From Fidelibacterota bacterium (lineage in GTDB: Bacteria; Fidelibacterota; UBA2242; JAOZSR01): DNA of 54,735 nt. The stretch covers positions 5,329 through 60,063 of the forward strand of contig JAOZSR010000010.1 of NCBI GenBank assembly GCA_029939575.1, given 5' to 3'. This document shows, one piece after another, positions 8,110 to 16,456 of the stretch. The notes beneath the pieces are model-generated. The model was given only the letters and a program-made list of their open reading frames with translations. It made no database searches and was not told the origin of the DNA. Both the position numbers and the translations under genes were made by a program. Within the stretch, counting starts at the first letter, position 1, and the number at the start of each line of letters is the position of its first letter.

Positions 8110-9423
8110 TCAGCCAACAATGACGACTCTTCTATGTTTACTACTTTTTTTATTTGATTTCTTTTTTTTAGGACGCATTTCATGAGATGCGTCGGGCAGA
8201 TTATCTGATTCAGCCCTTAACCTGATAAGGTCACCATCACTTAGACCTTTTTCAACTACAATAAAATCAGCATTGGATTTGCCAGTTTCAATTTCAATAA
8301 ATTTATTATTTTCATCATATACGCCGGTTTTTTCATCTTTGGTTGTAATTGCATCGATTGGAATAAAAAGAGTATCCGCAATTTTTTCAACAAAGATTTG
8401 ACAAGTAGCACTCATCCCGGGTTTTAACCGTTCATCTTTTTCATTTACATTCACTTCTACGTCGAAAACATTTTTTTCAGTCTTACGGTCTGTGTGTGCC
8501 AATGAAGAAATACTAGTAACTGAACCCGTATAAAAAGTGTCAATTATCGCATCAAGATGAATATGTACTTCCTGATCAATTTTTAGCCTGGAAATATCAA
8601 CCTCGTTGACCTGGAGTTTAACTTTCATCCCGGATTGACTTGGTATTTCCAGTAGTGGCTGATTTCTCCATGGTGATGATCCGACTTTGACTTTTTCAAG
8701 TCCGCCGGGTCCCCAAATCTCTTTATATACAACCAGACCATGAGTTGGAGAAATGAGTGTGAGCTGGTTTAGTTCTTCCTGCGCTCTTTCTACTGAAATT
8801 TTTGCCTGCTCTATGGCAAGTTGAGTTTCATGAATTGAGGCATCGTTTATTTTTTTTGTTTCCTGAATTTTTTCTTTTAGACGGTTATAAGATATTTTTG
8901 CTTTTTTCAGAGTATATTCAATTTCTTTACGTTTATTTTCAGCTTCATATATTGCATTTTGAGCCTGAAGTTTTGTTTGTTCAAGATTGTATTCTTCTAT
9001 TTGTAATTGGCTAACCAAATCAGATGTTTGTTTTGCAATATTTGCCATTTTTACTTCCAGATTCGCTTTAGCAGACTCCAATTCGTTCTGTTTTCTTTGT
9101 AATTGCTCCATAAATTCTGCTGTATCAAATTGGATTAAAAAATCGCCGGAATCCACAACAGTACCCTCTTCTATCATTTTAACAATTCTAATATTTCCCC
9201 AGATCCTGGATGGCGAATTAATCACGTGGGATTCAATTGCTTTCATCTCACCGATAGCTTCAATATCAATAATGAATTCGCCTTTTGAGACAATATATTT
9301 GGGGAATTTATCATTATCTGAGAACCATTTATTATAACTAAATGCGATTGTCATGAAAAGTAAAACTAACATGACCAGGCGGGACAGATTTTTTTTGATA
9401 AATATTTTTTTTAGTAATTTCAT
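8110..9423 (-). CDS. HlyD/MacA-type periplasmic adaptor
   Basis: A 437-residue membrane-fusion protein. The N-terminal anchor helix (LSRLVMLVLLFMTIAFSY) is followed by the split lipoyl-like domain, a long coiled-coil hairpin (about residues 100-220, rich in Glu/Lys/Gln), then beta-barrel and membrane-proximal domains including LKPGMSATCQIFVEKIADTLFIP. The C-terminus is strongly basic (RPKKKKSNKKSSKHRR), which is unusual for a periplasmic domain and could bind polyanions or membranes. It lies between another adaptor and the permease gene with 17 and 25-base gaps, so all four genes are probably one transcript. Confidence 0.88.
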   Translation of the reverse strand: MKLLKKIFIKKNLSRLVMLVLLFMTIAFSYNKWFSDNDKFPKYIVSKGEFIIDIEAIGEMKAIESHVINSPSRIWGNIRIVKMIEEGTVVDSGDFLIQFDTAEFMEQLQRKQNELESAKANLEVKMANIAKQTSDLVSQLQIEEYNLEQTKLQAQNAIYEAENKRKEIEYTLKKAKISYNRLKEKIQETKKINDASIHETQLAIEQAKISVERAQEELNQLTLISPTHGLVVYKEIWGPGGLEKVKVGSSPWRNQPLLEIPSQSGMKVKLQVNEVDISRLKIDQEVHIHLDAIIDTFYTGSVTSISSLAHTDRKTEKNVFDVEVNVNEKDERLKPGMSATCQIFVEKIADTLFIPIDAITTKDEKTGVYDENNKFIEIETGKSNADFIVVEKGLSDGDLIRLRAESDNLPDASHEMRPKKKKSNKKSSKHRRVVIVG

Positions 9424-9440
9424 TATAAACCTATTCCTGG

Positions 9441-10694
9441 TTAAAATGTTGGTATTTGTTTGTTGGAAATAATTTTCAAATTTTCTGATATATTTCCTTC
9501 TATAATTGCAGATCCGTCAAAAAGTTTGCATAGAGTTATTGGTATTTGTTTTTGCTCTGTAGTTTTGATATGAAATTGACCATCATTTTGAAATAAACAC
9601 CAGGATGGAATTCGGAAAGCCCGAGCATATTTATTGGTTATAATTTCAACCTTTGCTGACAATCCTGGTTTCAATCTGAAATTTTCTTTGGAATTTATTC
9701 TGACATGAATTGTATAGGTCTTAGTAAAGGATTCTTCAAAATCAAAATTCACAACATTGGATTTATATATTACATTTCCGGTAAAAACAGTATCCGGAAA
9801 AGCTTCGATGCTCAATTTTGCATTCATTCCCTGAGTTACATTTTGATAATCAACTTCGTTCAGGTCAATTACAGCCATCATGTTATCAGGATCCGGAATT
9901 TTTAATACTCCCCGCCTCGGACGGATAGAATCACCAATTTTAATTTTTTCTCCTCGCCTGTGTTGCTTTTGATAAACAACCATTCCATCTTTAGGCGCTA
10001 TGAGAAACATATCAGAAAGCATATTTTTGGCTTGAGAAACATTAAGTTCAGTTTGCTTAATATTGAGTAAAATATCATTTTCACTGTTTTTATTTAATAT
10101 TTTTTGAGCTTTAAGAGATTCTTTCGCTGACTTTAGGTTTAAATCAGTTTTTTTTACTTCCAATCTGGCATCTTTTTGATCATTATCAGAATTAAAATAA
10201 GATTGCTTAAGACGACTATCAGCAATTTTTTTTTGAATTTCCAGTTTTTTAATCTGGCTCTCATGCTCTCTGATAGATTCCTGATTCCGTAATCTTGTTT
10301 GTATTATCTGCTGTTTGAGAATATCCAGTTGTTTCAAAAATCCATTAAGTTTTGATTCTACCTGCCTGGTATCAAAAACAACTACAGTGTCACCCTTATG
10401 AACTCTTGTTCCTTCATCAGGAATAAAGGTTATCTGGTAGGTCAGATCCCAATTAGACGGTGCTGTTATTTCAGTAGCATTTATTGATTCTATTTTCGCA
10501 GATTCTATAATTGTTGATAGGCTGTCTTTTTGTACTAAGAAATATTTCTCAGATGAAATATCTTTTCTACTACTGCAGGAAATTAAAATTAAAAAGATGA
10601 AAAATGTAAAAAATATTTTATGATTTTTTTTCCAAATTATTAGTGTGTTAAAATCGACTTCTTTATTTTTATCCATCTTATATAAAAAACTCAT
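9441..10694 (-). CDS. Second HlyD-type adaptor, probable lipoprotein
   Basis: A membrane-fusion protein related in layout to the adjacent adaptor: lipoyl half-motif (PDEGTRVHKGDTVVVFDTRQ), coiled coil (about residues 110-210), second half-motif (APKDGMVVYQKQHRRGEKIK) and a barrel with FRLKPGLSAKVEI. The N-terminus has a basic stretch (WKKNHK), a hydrophobic core and LISC followed by SSRKD, a lipobox-like cleavage site, so it is probably lipid-anchored. I placed the start at ATG 10694, which has GGGAA about six bases upstream; TTG 10706 or the internal ATG 11 codons... further in (MDKNKE) are alternatives. It is the first gene of the four-gene exporter operon. Two different adaptors in one operon is uncommon. 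Confidence 0.82.
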   Translation of the reverse strand: MSFLYKMDKNKEVDFNTLIIWKKNHKIFFTFFIFLILISCSSRKDISSEKYFLVQKDSLSTIIESAKIESINATEITAPSNWDLTYQITFIPDEGTRVHKGDTVVVFDTRQVESKLNGFLKQLDILKQQIIQTRLRNQESIREHESQIKKLEIQKKIADSRLKQSYFNSDNDQKDARLEVKKTDLNLKSAKESLKAQKILNKNSENDILLNIKQTELNVSQAKNMLSDMFLIAPKDGMVVYQKQHRRGEKIKIGDSIRPRRGVLKIPDPDNMMAVIDLNEVDYQNVTQGMNAKLSIEAFPDTVFTGNVIYKSNVVNFDFEESFTKTYTIHVRINSKENFRLKPGLSAKVEIITNKYARAFRIPSWCLFQNDGQFHIKTTEQKQIPITLCKLFDGSAIIEGNISENLKIISNKQIPTF

Positions 10695-10840
10695 GTTTAT
10701 TCCCAATTTCTATTTCCAGGTAATATAGGATTAAATTCTTTTAACACATCATTACTTTGTCTTATAACTCTTCAAAAAAAACCTGAAAAATATAATATAA
10801 ATACAAATATAAGAGCATAAAGTTTCAAATTTAGAACAAT

Positions 10841-11902
10841 TTAATGTATATCAAATTTTGTTTCTATTTGGTTGATTTCATTAGCGATTTTTGTACAAAC
10901 TTTGTCCCGATGTGTTTTTGCGGCCACTTTGATAGCATTTGTTATTGCTTTGGCTTTTGATCTGCCATGAGCTTTAATAACAATTTCCTGAAAACCAAGT
11001 AATGGTGCTCCTCCATATTCAGAATAATCAGTTACTTTTTTCATCTGTTTAATTCCGCCGGAAAGTGCCATTAATCCCAATTTCCAGATCAGGCGATGTT
11101 TGAAGGCATATTTTCCAAGATGAGTAAGTGTTTCCGCAATTCCTTCAATTGTTTTAAGAACTACATTACCCACAAATCCTTCGGTAATGACAACGTCAGC
11201 CTTTCCTTTCATTATATCGTTACCCTCGATATTTCCAATAAAATTTATATTTTCCATTTCAGTTAGAATTTTGTAAACCTGGGAAAGGATTTCACCACCT
11301 TTATGAGGCTCCTTACCAAGATTTAGCAAACCTACTGTCGGGTTGGCAATACCTTTAATATCTGAGGCATAAAGTTTACCCATTATTGCAAAATGAACGA
11401 GATCTTTTGTCGAGCAATGAATATTAGCTCCGATATCTAACAACAAACTGAAAATATCTTCTCTCTTTTGCATATTTTGGGTGGGATATACTGATGCGAT
11501 CGCCGTCTTACTAATTCCTTTTATTCTTGGGATATGTTTTACTGATGATAGCACAAATGCTCCAGTATTTCCGGCAGAAACCAAACCATGAGCTTCTCCC
11601 TGACCACATAACTTTGCGGCTACTACCATAGAAGCATCGGTTTTTCTCCTGATTACTTCTTTTGGGTGGTCATCATTTGATATAACCTGTGTTGTATGGA
11701 CTATTTCAAGTTGATCTGAATTATATTCGGTATTATCCAAAATCTCCCGGATAATATTTTCATCGCCTACAAGTTTTACTTTTACAGAGGTTTCCAGAGT
11801 TACTTTTGCAGCTCCAAGAACTATTTCCCTTGGCGCATTATCGCCACCCATCGCATCAACCGCAATTATTGTCTGTTCTGAATTGTTTTTAACATTACTC
11901 AC
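10841..11902 (-). CDS. plsX: Phosphate acyltransferase PlsX
   Basis: A 353-residue peripheral membrane enzyme that converts acyl-ACP and phosphate to acyl-phosphate, the first step of the PlsX-PlsY route to phosphatidic acid. The diagnostic N-terminal IIAVDAMGGDNAPREIV, the GLVSAGNTGAFV loop and the C-terminal YGGAPLLGFQEIVIKAHGRS are all present, and the length is as expected. It usually sits near rpmF, fabH or fabD; here it instead follows crcB and a DUF190 gene, 17 bases after the latter, in a minus-strand operon. Confidence 0.96.
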   Translation of the reverse strand: MSNVKNNSEQTIIAVDAMGGDNAPREIVLGAAKVTLETSVKVKLVGDENIIREILDNTEYNSDQLEIVHTTQVISNDDHPKEVIRRKTDASMVVAAKLCGQGEAHGLVSAGNTGAFVLSSVKHIPRIKGISKTAIASVYPTQNMQKREDIFSLLLDIGANIHCSTKDLVHFAIMGKLYASDIKGIANPTVGLLNLGKEPHKGGEILSQVYKILTEMENINFIGNIEGNDIMKGKADVVITEGFVGNVVLKTIEGIAETLTHLGKYAFKHRLIWKLGLMALSGGIKQMKKVTDYSEYGGAPLLGFQEIVIKAHGRSKAKAITNAIKVAAKTHRDKVCTKIANEINQIETKFDIH

Positions 11903-11919
11903 TATTCTTCACCTATTGT

Positions 11920-12252
11920 TTAATCTTTACGAAAAATCCGCATCTTAACTTGTTCTGTTGTAACCAGGCCTTCATCGATCATTTCTTCAAGATAAGGCAT
12001 AATTTTTCTAATATTTTCTTCTTTATCGACCAGTTCAATAATTACCGGCAGGTCTTCTGACAGCCTTAGAATTTTTGCTGAATGAATATCAGTATGAGCT
12101 CCAAATCCCATAATTCCTCTGCTCACAGTTGCTCCATTAAGATTCAATTCCCTGGCTTTCAAGACAATTAACTCATAGAGGGATTTGCCTTTTACCGTAT
12201 TATTTTCATCAAGATATATTTTCAGCCGAATTCCCTGTCCAGAAGTAATCAT
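11920..12252 (-). CDS. DUF190 family protein
   Basis: A 110-residue soluble protein of the DUF190 family, with the typical LKIYLDENNTVKGKSLYELI opening, the ATVSRGIMGFGAH core and a PVIIELVDKEENI strand. The fold resembles PII-like ferredoxin-like regulators. DUF190 genes frequently neighbour crcB fluoride-channel genes, exactly as here (a six-base gap), so a regulatory or accessory part in fluoride resistance is likely but not proven. Confidence 0.88.
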   Translation of the reverse strand: MITSGQGIRLKIYLDENNTVKGKSLYELIVLKARELNLNGATVSRGIMGFGAHTDIHSAKILRLSEDLPVIIELVDKEENIRKIMPYLEEMIDEGLVTTEQVKMRIFRKD

Positions 12253-12258
12253 AACTTT

Positions 12259-12645
12259 TCACCTCACAAGATTGATTAAATATTTAGCCAGGAAAAAACC
12301 TAAAAATACCAAAACAATTCCTGCTAAATTACTAACTAAAATATTTATAATAGCAAACTTTACTTCTCCATCTCTAAAAAGATTCATTGATTCCAGGGCA
12401 AAAGAGGAAAAAGTCGTGAAACCGCCAAGAATTCCAATAAACAGGAAGTTTTTAACATTTGTATGCATTTCTTCAATATCAAGTAATCCCCATAAAAATC
12501 CTATTACCAGGGCACCGGTTAGGTTTACAGCCATCGTTCCGAAGGGAAATATTGTCTTTATATGTTTGTGGACTAATCCTGAAGCCGAATATCTTAAAAA
12601 AGTTCCAATAGCTCCACCAGTCATCAATATTAATATTTTTGTCAT
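12259..12645 (-). CDS. crcB: Fluoride channel CrcB/Fluc
   Basis: A 128-residue four-helix inner-membrane protein that forms a dual-topology dimer exporting fluoride. Family motifs are clear: GGAIGTFLRYS near the N-terminus, PFGTMAVNLTGALVIGF with the conserved Asn, and GILGGFTTFSSFALE containing the phenylalanine and Thr/Ser track of the pore. It is the first gene of crcB-DUF190-plsX on the minus strand. I looked for a fluoride riboswitch upstream and did not recognise one. Confidence 0.95.
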   Translation of the reverse strand: MTKILILMTGGAIGTFLRYSASGLVHKHIKTIFPFGTMAVNLTGALVIGFLWGLLDIEEMHTNVKNFLFIGILGGFTTFSSFALESMNLFRDGEVKFAIINILVSNLAGIVLVFLGFFLAKYLINLVR

Positions 12646-12835
12646 CTTTTTGTCTCAAATAATATATTACCATAATATAAGGATTTTGCTTTAAGAAAAG
12701 TAGAGGATTGTTTACTCATGTTCTCCTGGCTAAAAACATATACTTTGGAAATAACACAGAATAAAAATTCTAAATTCTTCAGACATCTATTCAGATTATT
12801 ATATCCAATTATAAAAATATTTATTATAAATCAAG

Positions 12836-12869
12836 ACAACCCCATTTTCATTACTGAAAATGGGGTTGT
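12836..12869 (-). terminator. Strong hairpin after the tldD-pmbA operon
   Basis: A perfect 15-bp stem (ACAACCCCATTTTCA with its complement) with a four-base TTAC loop lies 25 bases beyond the pmbA stop codon. The following bases on the minus strand are AT-rich rather than a clean T-run, so it acts as a terminator or an mRNA 3'-end stabiliser. Confidence 0.75.
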
Positions 12870-12893
12870 GAATTTTAAAAAAATAATATTTTA

Positions 12894-14237
12894 CTAACTG
12901 CCACTAATTGTCATTTCTTTGATTTTGAAAGTCGGTGAATTTGTAGTACCGCGAAAATCAAGATCATTACCTATCATGGTGATATTTTTCATCATGTCGA
13001 GAATGTTTGAAGCAACTGTAAATTCCTGTACCGGATGGGCTAATTTTCCATCTTTAATCCAGACACCTTCAGCGCCACGTGAATAATCACCTGTTATATT
13101 ATTTACACCTGTCCAATGTACATTGGTTAAATACAAACCATTTTTAACAGAACTGATGATTTCTTCGGGAGAATATTTTCCATTTTCCATATAGAAATTA
13201 GTAGTATCCGGAGATGGATTGGAACTTAATCCTCTTGAAGCGTTGGCAGTTGATTTCATATTCAGTTTTTTTCCGGTATAAGTGTCAAGAAGATAAGTTT
13301 TTAGGACACCATTGACAATCACATGATTTACCTGGCTTGGAAGTCCCTCGTCATCAAACAATCTTGATCCAAGTCCATCTGCCATCAGACTGTCATCAAC
13401 CAGGTTCATTTCTGCAACAGCAACTTTTTCATTCAATTTATCAAGTAAAAATGATTGTTTACGATAAATCGCAGTGCCAAGGATAACACCGGCGATTTTT
13501 CCCAGCAGATCTCTGGCTACCTGGGGATCAAAAACTACAGGTATGTTTTGAGTTTCCGGTTTGATTGCACCAAGTTTTCTGATGGTTCGTTTTGCAGCAA
13601 TAGTTGCAATATTTTCAATATCATCTAATTGATTAAAAAATCTTTTTCCACTATACCAATAGTCAGTCTGGCGTACACCTTTTTCCTCAGCCATTAATGA
13701 CAGGCTAAGATTACAACTGGTATATTCCTGTTCTCCATAAAATCCATTAGAATTGGCAACAATAAAAGTGGAAACTGAATCACTCCAGGAAGCGCCATCG
13801 GAATTTGTAATGCGTTTGTCATAATCCATACCGATTTTTTCCATTTTCTTCACCAGTTCAATCTTTTTGTCGGTTGGAACTTTAGCAACTTCCGGATCGA
13901 AAAGATTTAATTTTGCGTTGGCTTTTCCCTGCAATTCTTTAGCTGGTAATCCTGCGAATTCATCCGCTCCTGTTACAGTTGCCATTTCTACAGTTCTGGC
14001 AATAAGGTCATCCAGGGTTTCTTTCCTAAAATCACTAGTTGAAGTGATCGCCTTTTTGTTATTTTTGAATACTCTGATCCCAAGACCTTTAGGACTGGCT
14101 TGCTCTAATTTTTCTATTTCTCCAAGTCTGACATCAATACTCGAACGGGTTGAACTTGAGATGACAATATCTACTTCATCTGCACCTTTTTGTTTCGCAT
14201 TTTTTATAATATATTCTGATAATTGTTTTAATTCCAT
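12894..14237 (-). CDS. pmbA: TldE/PmbA metallopeptidase subunit
   Basis: A 447-residue partner subunit of the TldD/TldE (PmbA) heterodimeric protease that trims modified or unfolded peptides (known from microcin B17 maturation and CcdA degradation). Recognisable parts are the N-terminal domain (GADEVDIVISSSTRSSIDVR), LGIRVFKNNKKA and the C-terminal NASRGLSSNPSPDTTNFYM with VNNITGDYSRGAEGVWIKDG. As in the family it lacks the HExxxH metal site. The ATG at 14237 has an AAAGGAGAG ribosome-binding site three bases upstream; a longer reading from 14279 would overlap tldD and is unlikely. No export signal is visible, unlike its neighbour TldD. The gap to tldD is ten bases. Confidence 0.93.
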   Translation of the reverse strand: MELKQLSEYIIKNAKQKGADEVDIVISSSTRSSIDVRLGEIEKLEQASPKGLGIRVFKNNKKAITSTSDFRKETLDDLIARTVEMATVTGADEFAGLPAKELQGKANAKLNLFDPEVAKVPTDKKIELVKKMEKIGMDYDKRITNSDGASWSDSVSTFIVANSNGFYGEQEYTSCNLSLSLMAEEKGVRQTDYWYSGKRFFNQLDDIENIATIAAKRTIRKLGAIKPETQNIPVVFDPQVARDLLGKIAGVILGTAIYRKQSFLLDKLNEKVAVAEMNLVDDSLMADGLGSRLFDDEGLPSQVNHVIVNGVLKTYLLDTYTGKKLNMKSTANASRGLSSNPSPDTTNFYMENGKYSPEEIISSVKNGLYLTNVHWTGVNNITGDYSRGAEGVWIKDGKLAHPVQEFTVASNILDMMKNITMIGNDLDFRGTTNSPTFKIKEMTISGS

Positions 14238-14247
14238 GGTCTCTCCT

Positions 14248-15777
14248 TTATGAATTTGTTCCGCCAACAGTGATTTCACTAACTTTTGTAGTAGGAATTC
14301 CTACACTAACCGGCACTCGTTGTCCGCTTTTACCACATGTCCAGGTTCCGGGTGAAATTGTCGGATCATTTGCAACCATTGTTACTTTACGCATCACATC
14401 TGGGCCATTCCCAATAAGTGTAACATCTTTTAATGGTGCAGTTAATTTTCCGTTTTCAATCAAATATGCTTCATAAACACCAAATGTAAAATCACCTTTA
14501 GTAATATCAACCTGGCCACCGCCAAAACGTTTTGCATAGACACCATATTTAACAGAACTAATCACTTCTTCCGGTGTATGCTTGCCACCTCTCATGAATG
14601 TGTTTGTCATTCTTGGAATCGGTGGGTGGCTATAAGATTGTCGGCGTCCATTACCTGTAACTGAAGTTTTCATGGCTTTAGCTGAGATCTCATCATGCAT
14701 ATAACCTTTTAGAATTCCATTTTCAATAAGTACGGTTTCTTTAGGCAGATTTGCTTCATCATCAATATTAATACTTCCGCGAAGGTCCGGATAAATCCCA
14801 CCGTCTATGATAGTACAATGTTCTGATGCGACTTTTTCTCCAATCTGTCCAGAATAGTTTGACAAATCTTTTCGGTTAAAATCAGCCTCAAGTCCGTGAC
14901 CAACCGCTTCATGAAGTAGTACGCCACTTTCACCTGGACCAAGCACCAATTCCTGTGGACCGGGAGGTGCTGCAATTGCATCAAGGTTTTTCACTGCGAT
15001 TTCGGCACCCTCTTTAGCTATAAATTCCGGAGTATTTGTTGGAATATTAAAAAAGTCAAGCCCCATACGTCCAGCTCTGCCGGATCCTGCACCCTGACGT
15101 TTTTCTCCATCCTTAGTCACAACATAAGTTCTAAATACGATCATAGGTTGGATATCGGTAAAAAACTTTCCTTTTGAGTCAAAATACATTATATGTTTCA
15201 TTTCATCTGCAATTGAAACATAAGATTTTACAACTTTTGGGCTATAATTTTTGGCTGTTACATTCGCTCTTTCTATCAGTTTCAACTTTGTAGGCAAATC
15301 TGTATCAACAGCCAAATTATCAATTTTATATAGATTTTTCTTTGGAACTGTATTGAGTCCTGCAATTTTAATTTTTTGAGGAGTTTTGGCAATAAATGAG
15401 GCTGTTTTGGCAGCTTCTATTAATTTTTCAAATCTAAGATCATCAGTATGGGCATAACCAATTTGTTCACCTTTTATTACTCTAACACCCATTCCGAGAG
15501 AAATACTTCTGGTAGCATCTTTGACAATATCTTCTTCCATTCTTAATGATGAATTAATCCTATGCTCAAAGAACAGGTCAGCGTGATCCCCGCCATTTGA
15601 CAGAGCTATACTAATTAATTTCTTCATTTCTGTTTTAGAAATATTAAAAATCTTCAATAACCCTTCCTCTCCTTTTTCTTTAATACCTAATAGCTGACAT
15701 TGTTGTAGCCATAATGGTGCTGTTGCAACACCGGCAGTCATCAAACTGCCTGATTTTAAAAATTCTCGTCTTTCCAT
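14248..15777 (-). CDS. tldD: TldD metallopeptidase with twin-arginine-like signal
   Basis: A 509-residue catalytic subunit of the TldD/TldE protease. The metal-binding motif HEAVGHGLEAD (His289, Glu290, His294) is intact, as are GNGPDVMRKVTMVANDPTIS and the glycine-rich FGGGQVDITKGDFTFGVYEA. The N-terminus, MERREFLKSGSLMTAGVATA, looks like a twin-arginine (Tat) signal: two arginines, FLK, then a mildly hydrophobic stretch. Well-studied TldD proteins are cytoplasmic, so export of this one would be notable; several proteins annotated in FCB-type genomes as TldD/PmbA carry such leaders. It forms an operon with pmbA. Confidence 0.93.
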   Translation of the reverse strand: MERREFLKSGSLMTAGVATAPLWLQQCQLLGIKEKGEEGLLKIFNISKTEMKKLISIALSNGGDHADLFFEHRINSSLRMEEDIVKDATRSISLGMGVRVIKGEQIGYAHTDDLRFEKLIEAAKTASFIAKTPQKIKIAGLNTVPKKNLYKIDNLAVDTDLPTKLKLIERANVTAKNYSPKVVKSYVSIADEMKHIMYFDSKGKFFTDIQPMIVFRTYVVTKDGEKRQGAGSGRAGRMGLDFFNIPTNTPEFIAKEGAEIAVKNLDAIAAPPGPQELVLGPGESGVLLHEAVGHGLEADFNRKDLSNYSGQIGEKVASEHCTIIDGGIYPDLRGSINIDDEANLPKETVLIENGILKGYMHDEISAKAMKTSVTGNGRRQSYSHPPIPRMTNTFMRGGKHTPEEVISSVKYGVYAKRFGGGQVDITKGDFTFGVYEAYLIENGKLTAPLKDVTLIGNGPDVMRKVTMVANDPTISPGTWTCGKSGQRVPVSVGIPTTKVSEITVGGTNS

Positions 15778-15935
15778 TATTCCTCCATATATTATTCTTA
15801 TGTGTAGTTATCTAAGACTTGCCTTTTTATTAAAAAGTTGTCAATTAAGAAAAATGATTTTAAAAAATAAAGATTTTTTGGCAGATAAGCAATTGAATGA
15901 TTTTTAATCCCGGAAATGACATGTTAAATAATTAC

Positions 15936-15988
15936 AAAAAAAAACAGCCCCAAACTATTTGGCAATAATTTGAAGCTGTAATTGGGCT
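15936..15988 (-). terminator. Terminator-like hairpin with nine-base T-run (minus strand)
   Basis: On the minus strand AGCCCAA pairs with TTGGGGCT (one bulge) over a loop of roughly 28 bases, followed at once by nine T residues (complement of 15936-15944). It lies upstream of tldD and far downstream of tryptophanase, so it may end a short independent transcript or attenuate the tldD leader. The large loop lowers confidence. Confidence 0.45.
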
Positions 15989-16116
15989 AGTGTCTATGAA
16001 GTAAGGGGTGTTTATTGAAGTTTTTTCTTACTTTTCCTCAAAAATCGTTTAATACAAATGCAATAGGAATGCCAATAATATTCCATTAGAACAATAGAAA
16101 TATTTGTTTTTCAATT
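15936..16116 (-). ncRNA. Candidate small RNA or tldD leader transcript
   Basis: On the minus strand a perfect TATAAT (complement of 16123-16128) predicts a start near 16116, and a hairpin with a nine-T tail ends at 15936, giving a transcript of about 180 nucleotides with no convincing reading frame. A CRP/FNR-type palindrome is centred about 76 bases upstream of the predicted start. The -35 region (TTTATT) is weak, as expected of an activator-dependent promoter. This is inference from signals only; it matches no RNA family that I recognise. Confidence 0.3.
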
Positions 16117-16176
16117 AAAGATATTATATTTAGTTAATTACTGGCAATAAATCACAGGGAGACAACCCATATCAAG

Positions 16177-16208
16177 ACAATATTTGTGACATTTGTCACA
16201 AATATTGT
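16177..16208. promoter_or_regulatory. CRP/FNR-family operator palindrome
   Basis: A perfect 14-bp inverted repeat with a four-base centre contains TGTGACATTTGTCACA, which fits the CRP consensus TGTGA-N6-TCACA exactly. It is also similar to sites of other CRP/FNR-superfamily regulators. It lies upstream of a TATAAT on the minus strand and of a strong ribosome-binding site on the plus strand, so it could control either. It could also fold as an RNA hairpin, but it has no T-run. Confidence 0.55.
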
Positions 16209-16285
16209 TGATGCAGGATGTTAAATACTAAGATTGTTGCAAAAAACGCAACAAATTGTGTGTATTAGTCAACAAAGGAGGACAA

Positions 16286-16348
16286 TTGATATTATTAATA
16301 GCCGATATGAAGACAATAAAAAACCAAAAAATTCTCGGAGAATTCTAG
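16286..16348 (+). CDS. Possible 20-residue leader peptide (TTG start)
   Basis: A perfect AAAGGAGG (16274-16281) lies four bases before a TTG that opens a 20-codon frame (L/M-ILLIADMKTIKNQKILGEF, then TAG). It follows the CRP/FNR-like palindrome by about 65 bases. Nothing is encoded downstream on the plus strand until a repeat, so a leader role has no obvious target. It may be a tiny independent gene or chance. Confidence 0.2.
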   Translation: MILLIADMKTIKNQKILGEF

Positions 16349-16456
16349 CAATTATTTTCCAACAAATTGTAATCACCTTTTTATTCTGTTTTATTGTAAA
16401 TAATTATATTTTATAATTTTTTTAAATTTTGATGGGTCTGCAAAAAGTGAAAATCA

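Noticed and set aside
12646-12835. Possible fluoride riboswitch upstream of crcB
   Set aside because: Neither the GGNGATG...CGCC stem region nor the conserved CTGATGA end is present on the minus strand. A single GGAGAACATGAG stretch is not enough.
15839-15844. TTGACA on the minus strand upstream of tldD
   Set aside because: No -10 hexamer occurs at 15-19 bases, so it is not a supported promoter.
16234-16416. A 60-codon plus-strand frame between tldD and tryptophanase
   Set aside because: It begins inside a small inverted repeat, has no ribosome-binding site for its first codon and reads as low-complexity residues. The better ribosome-binding site serves a different frame.
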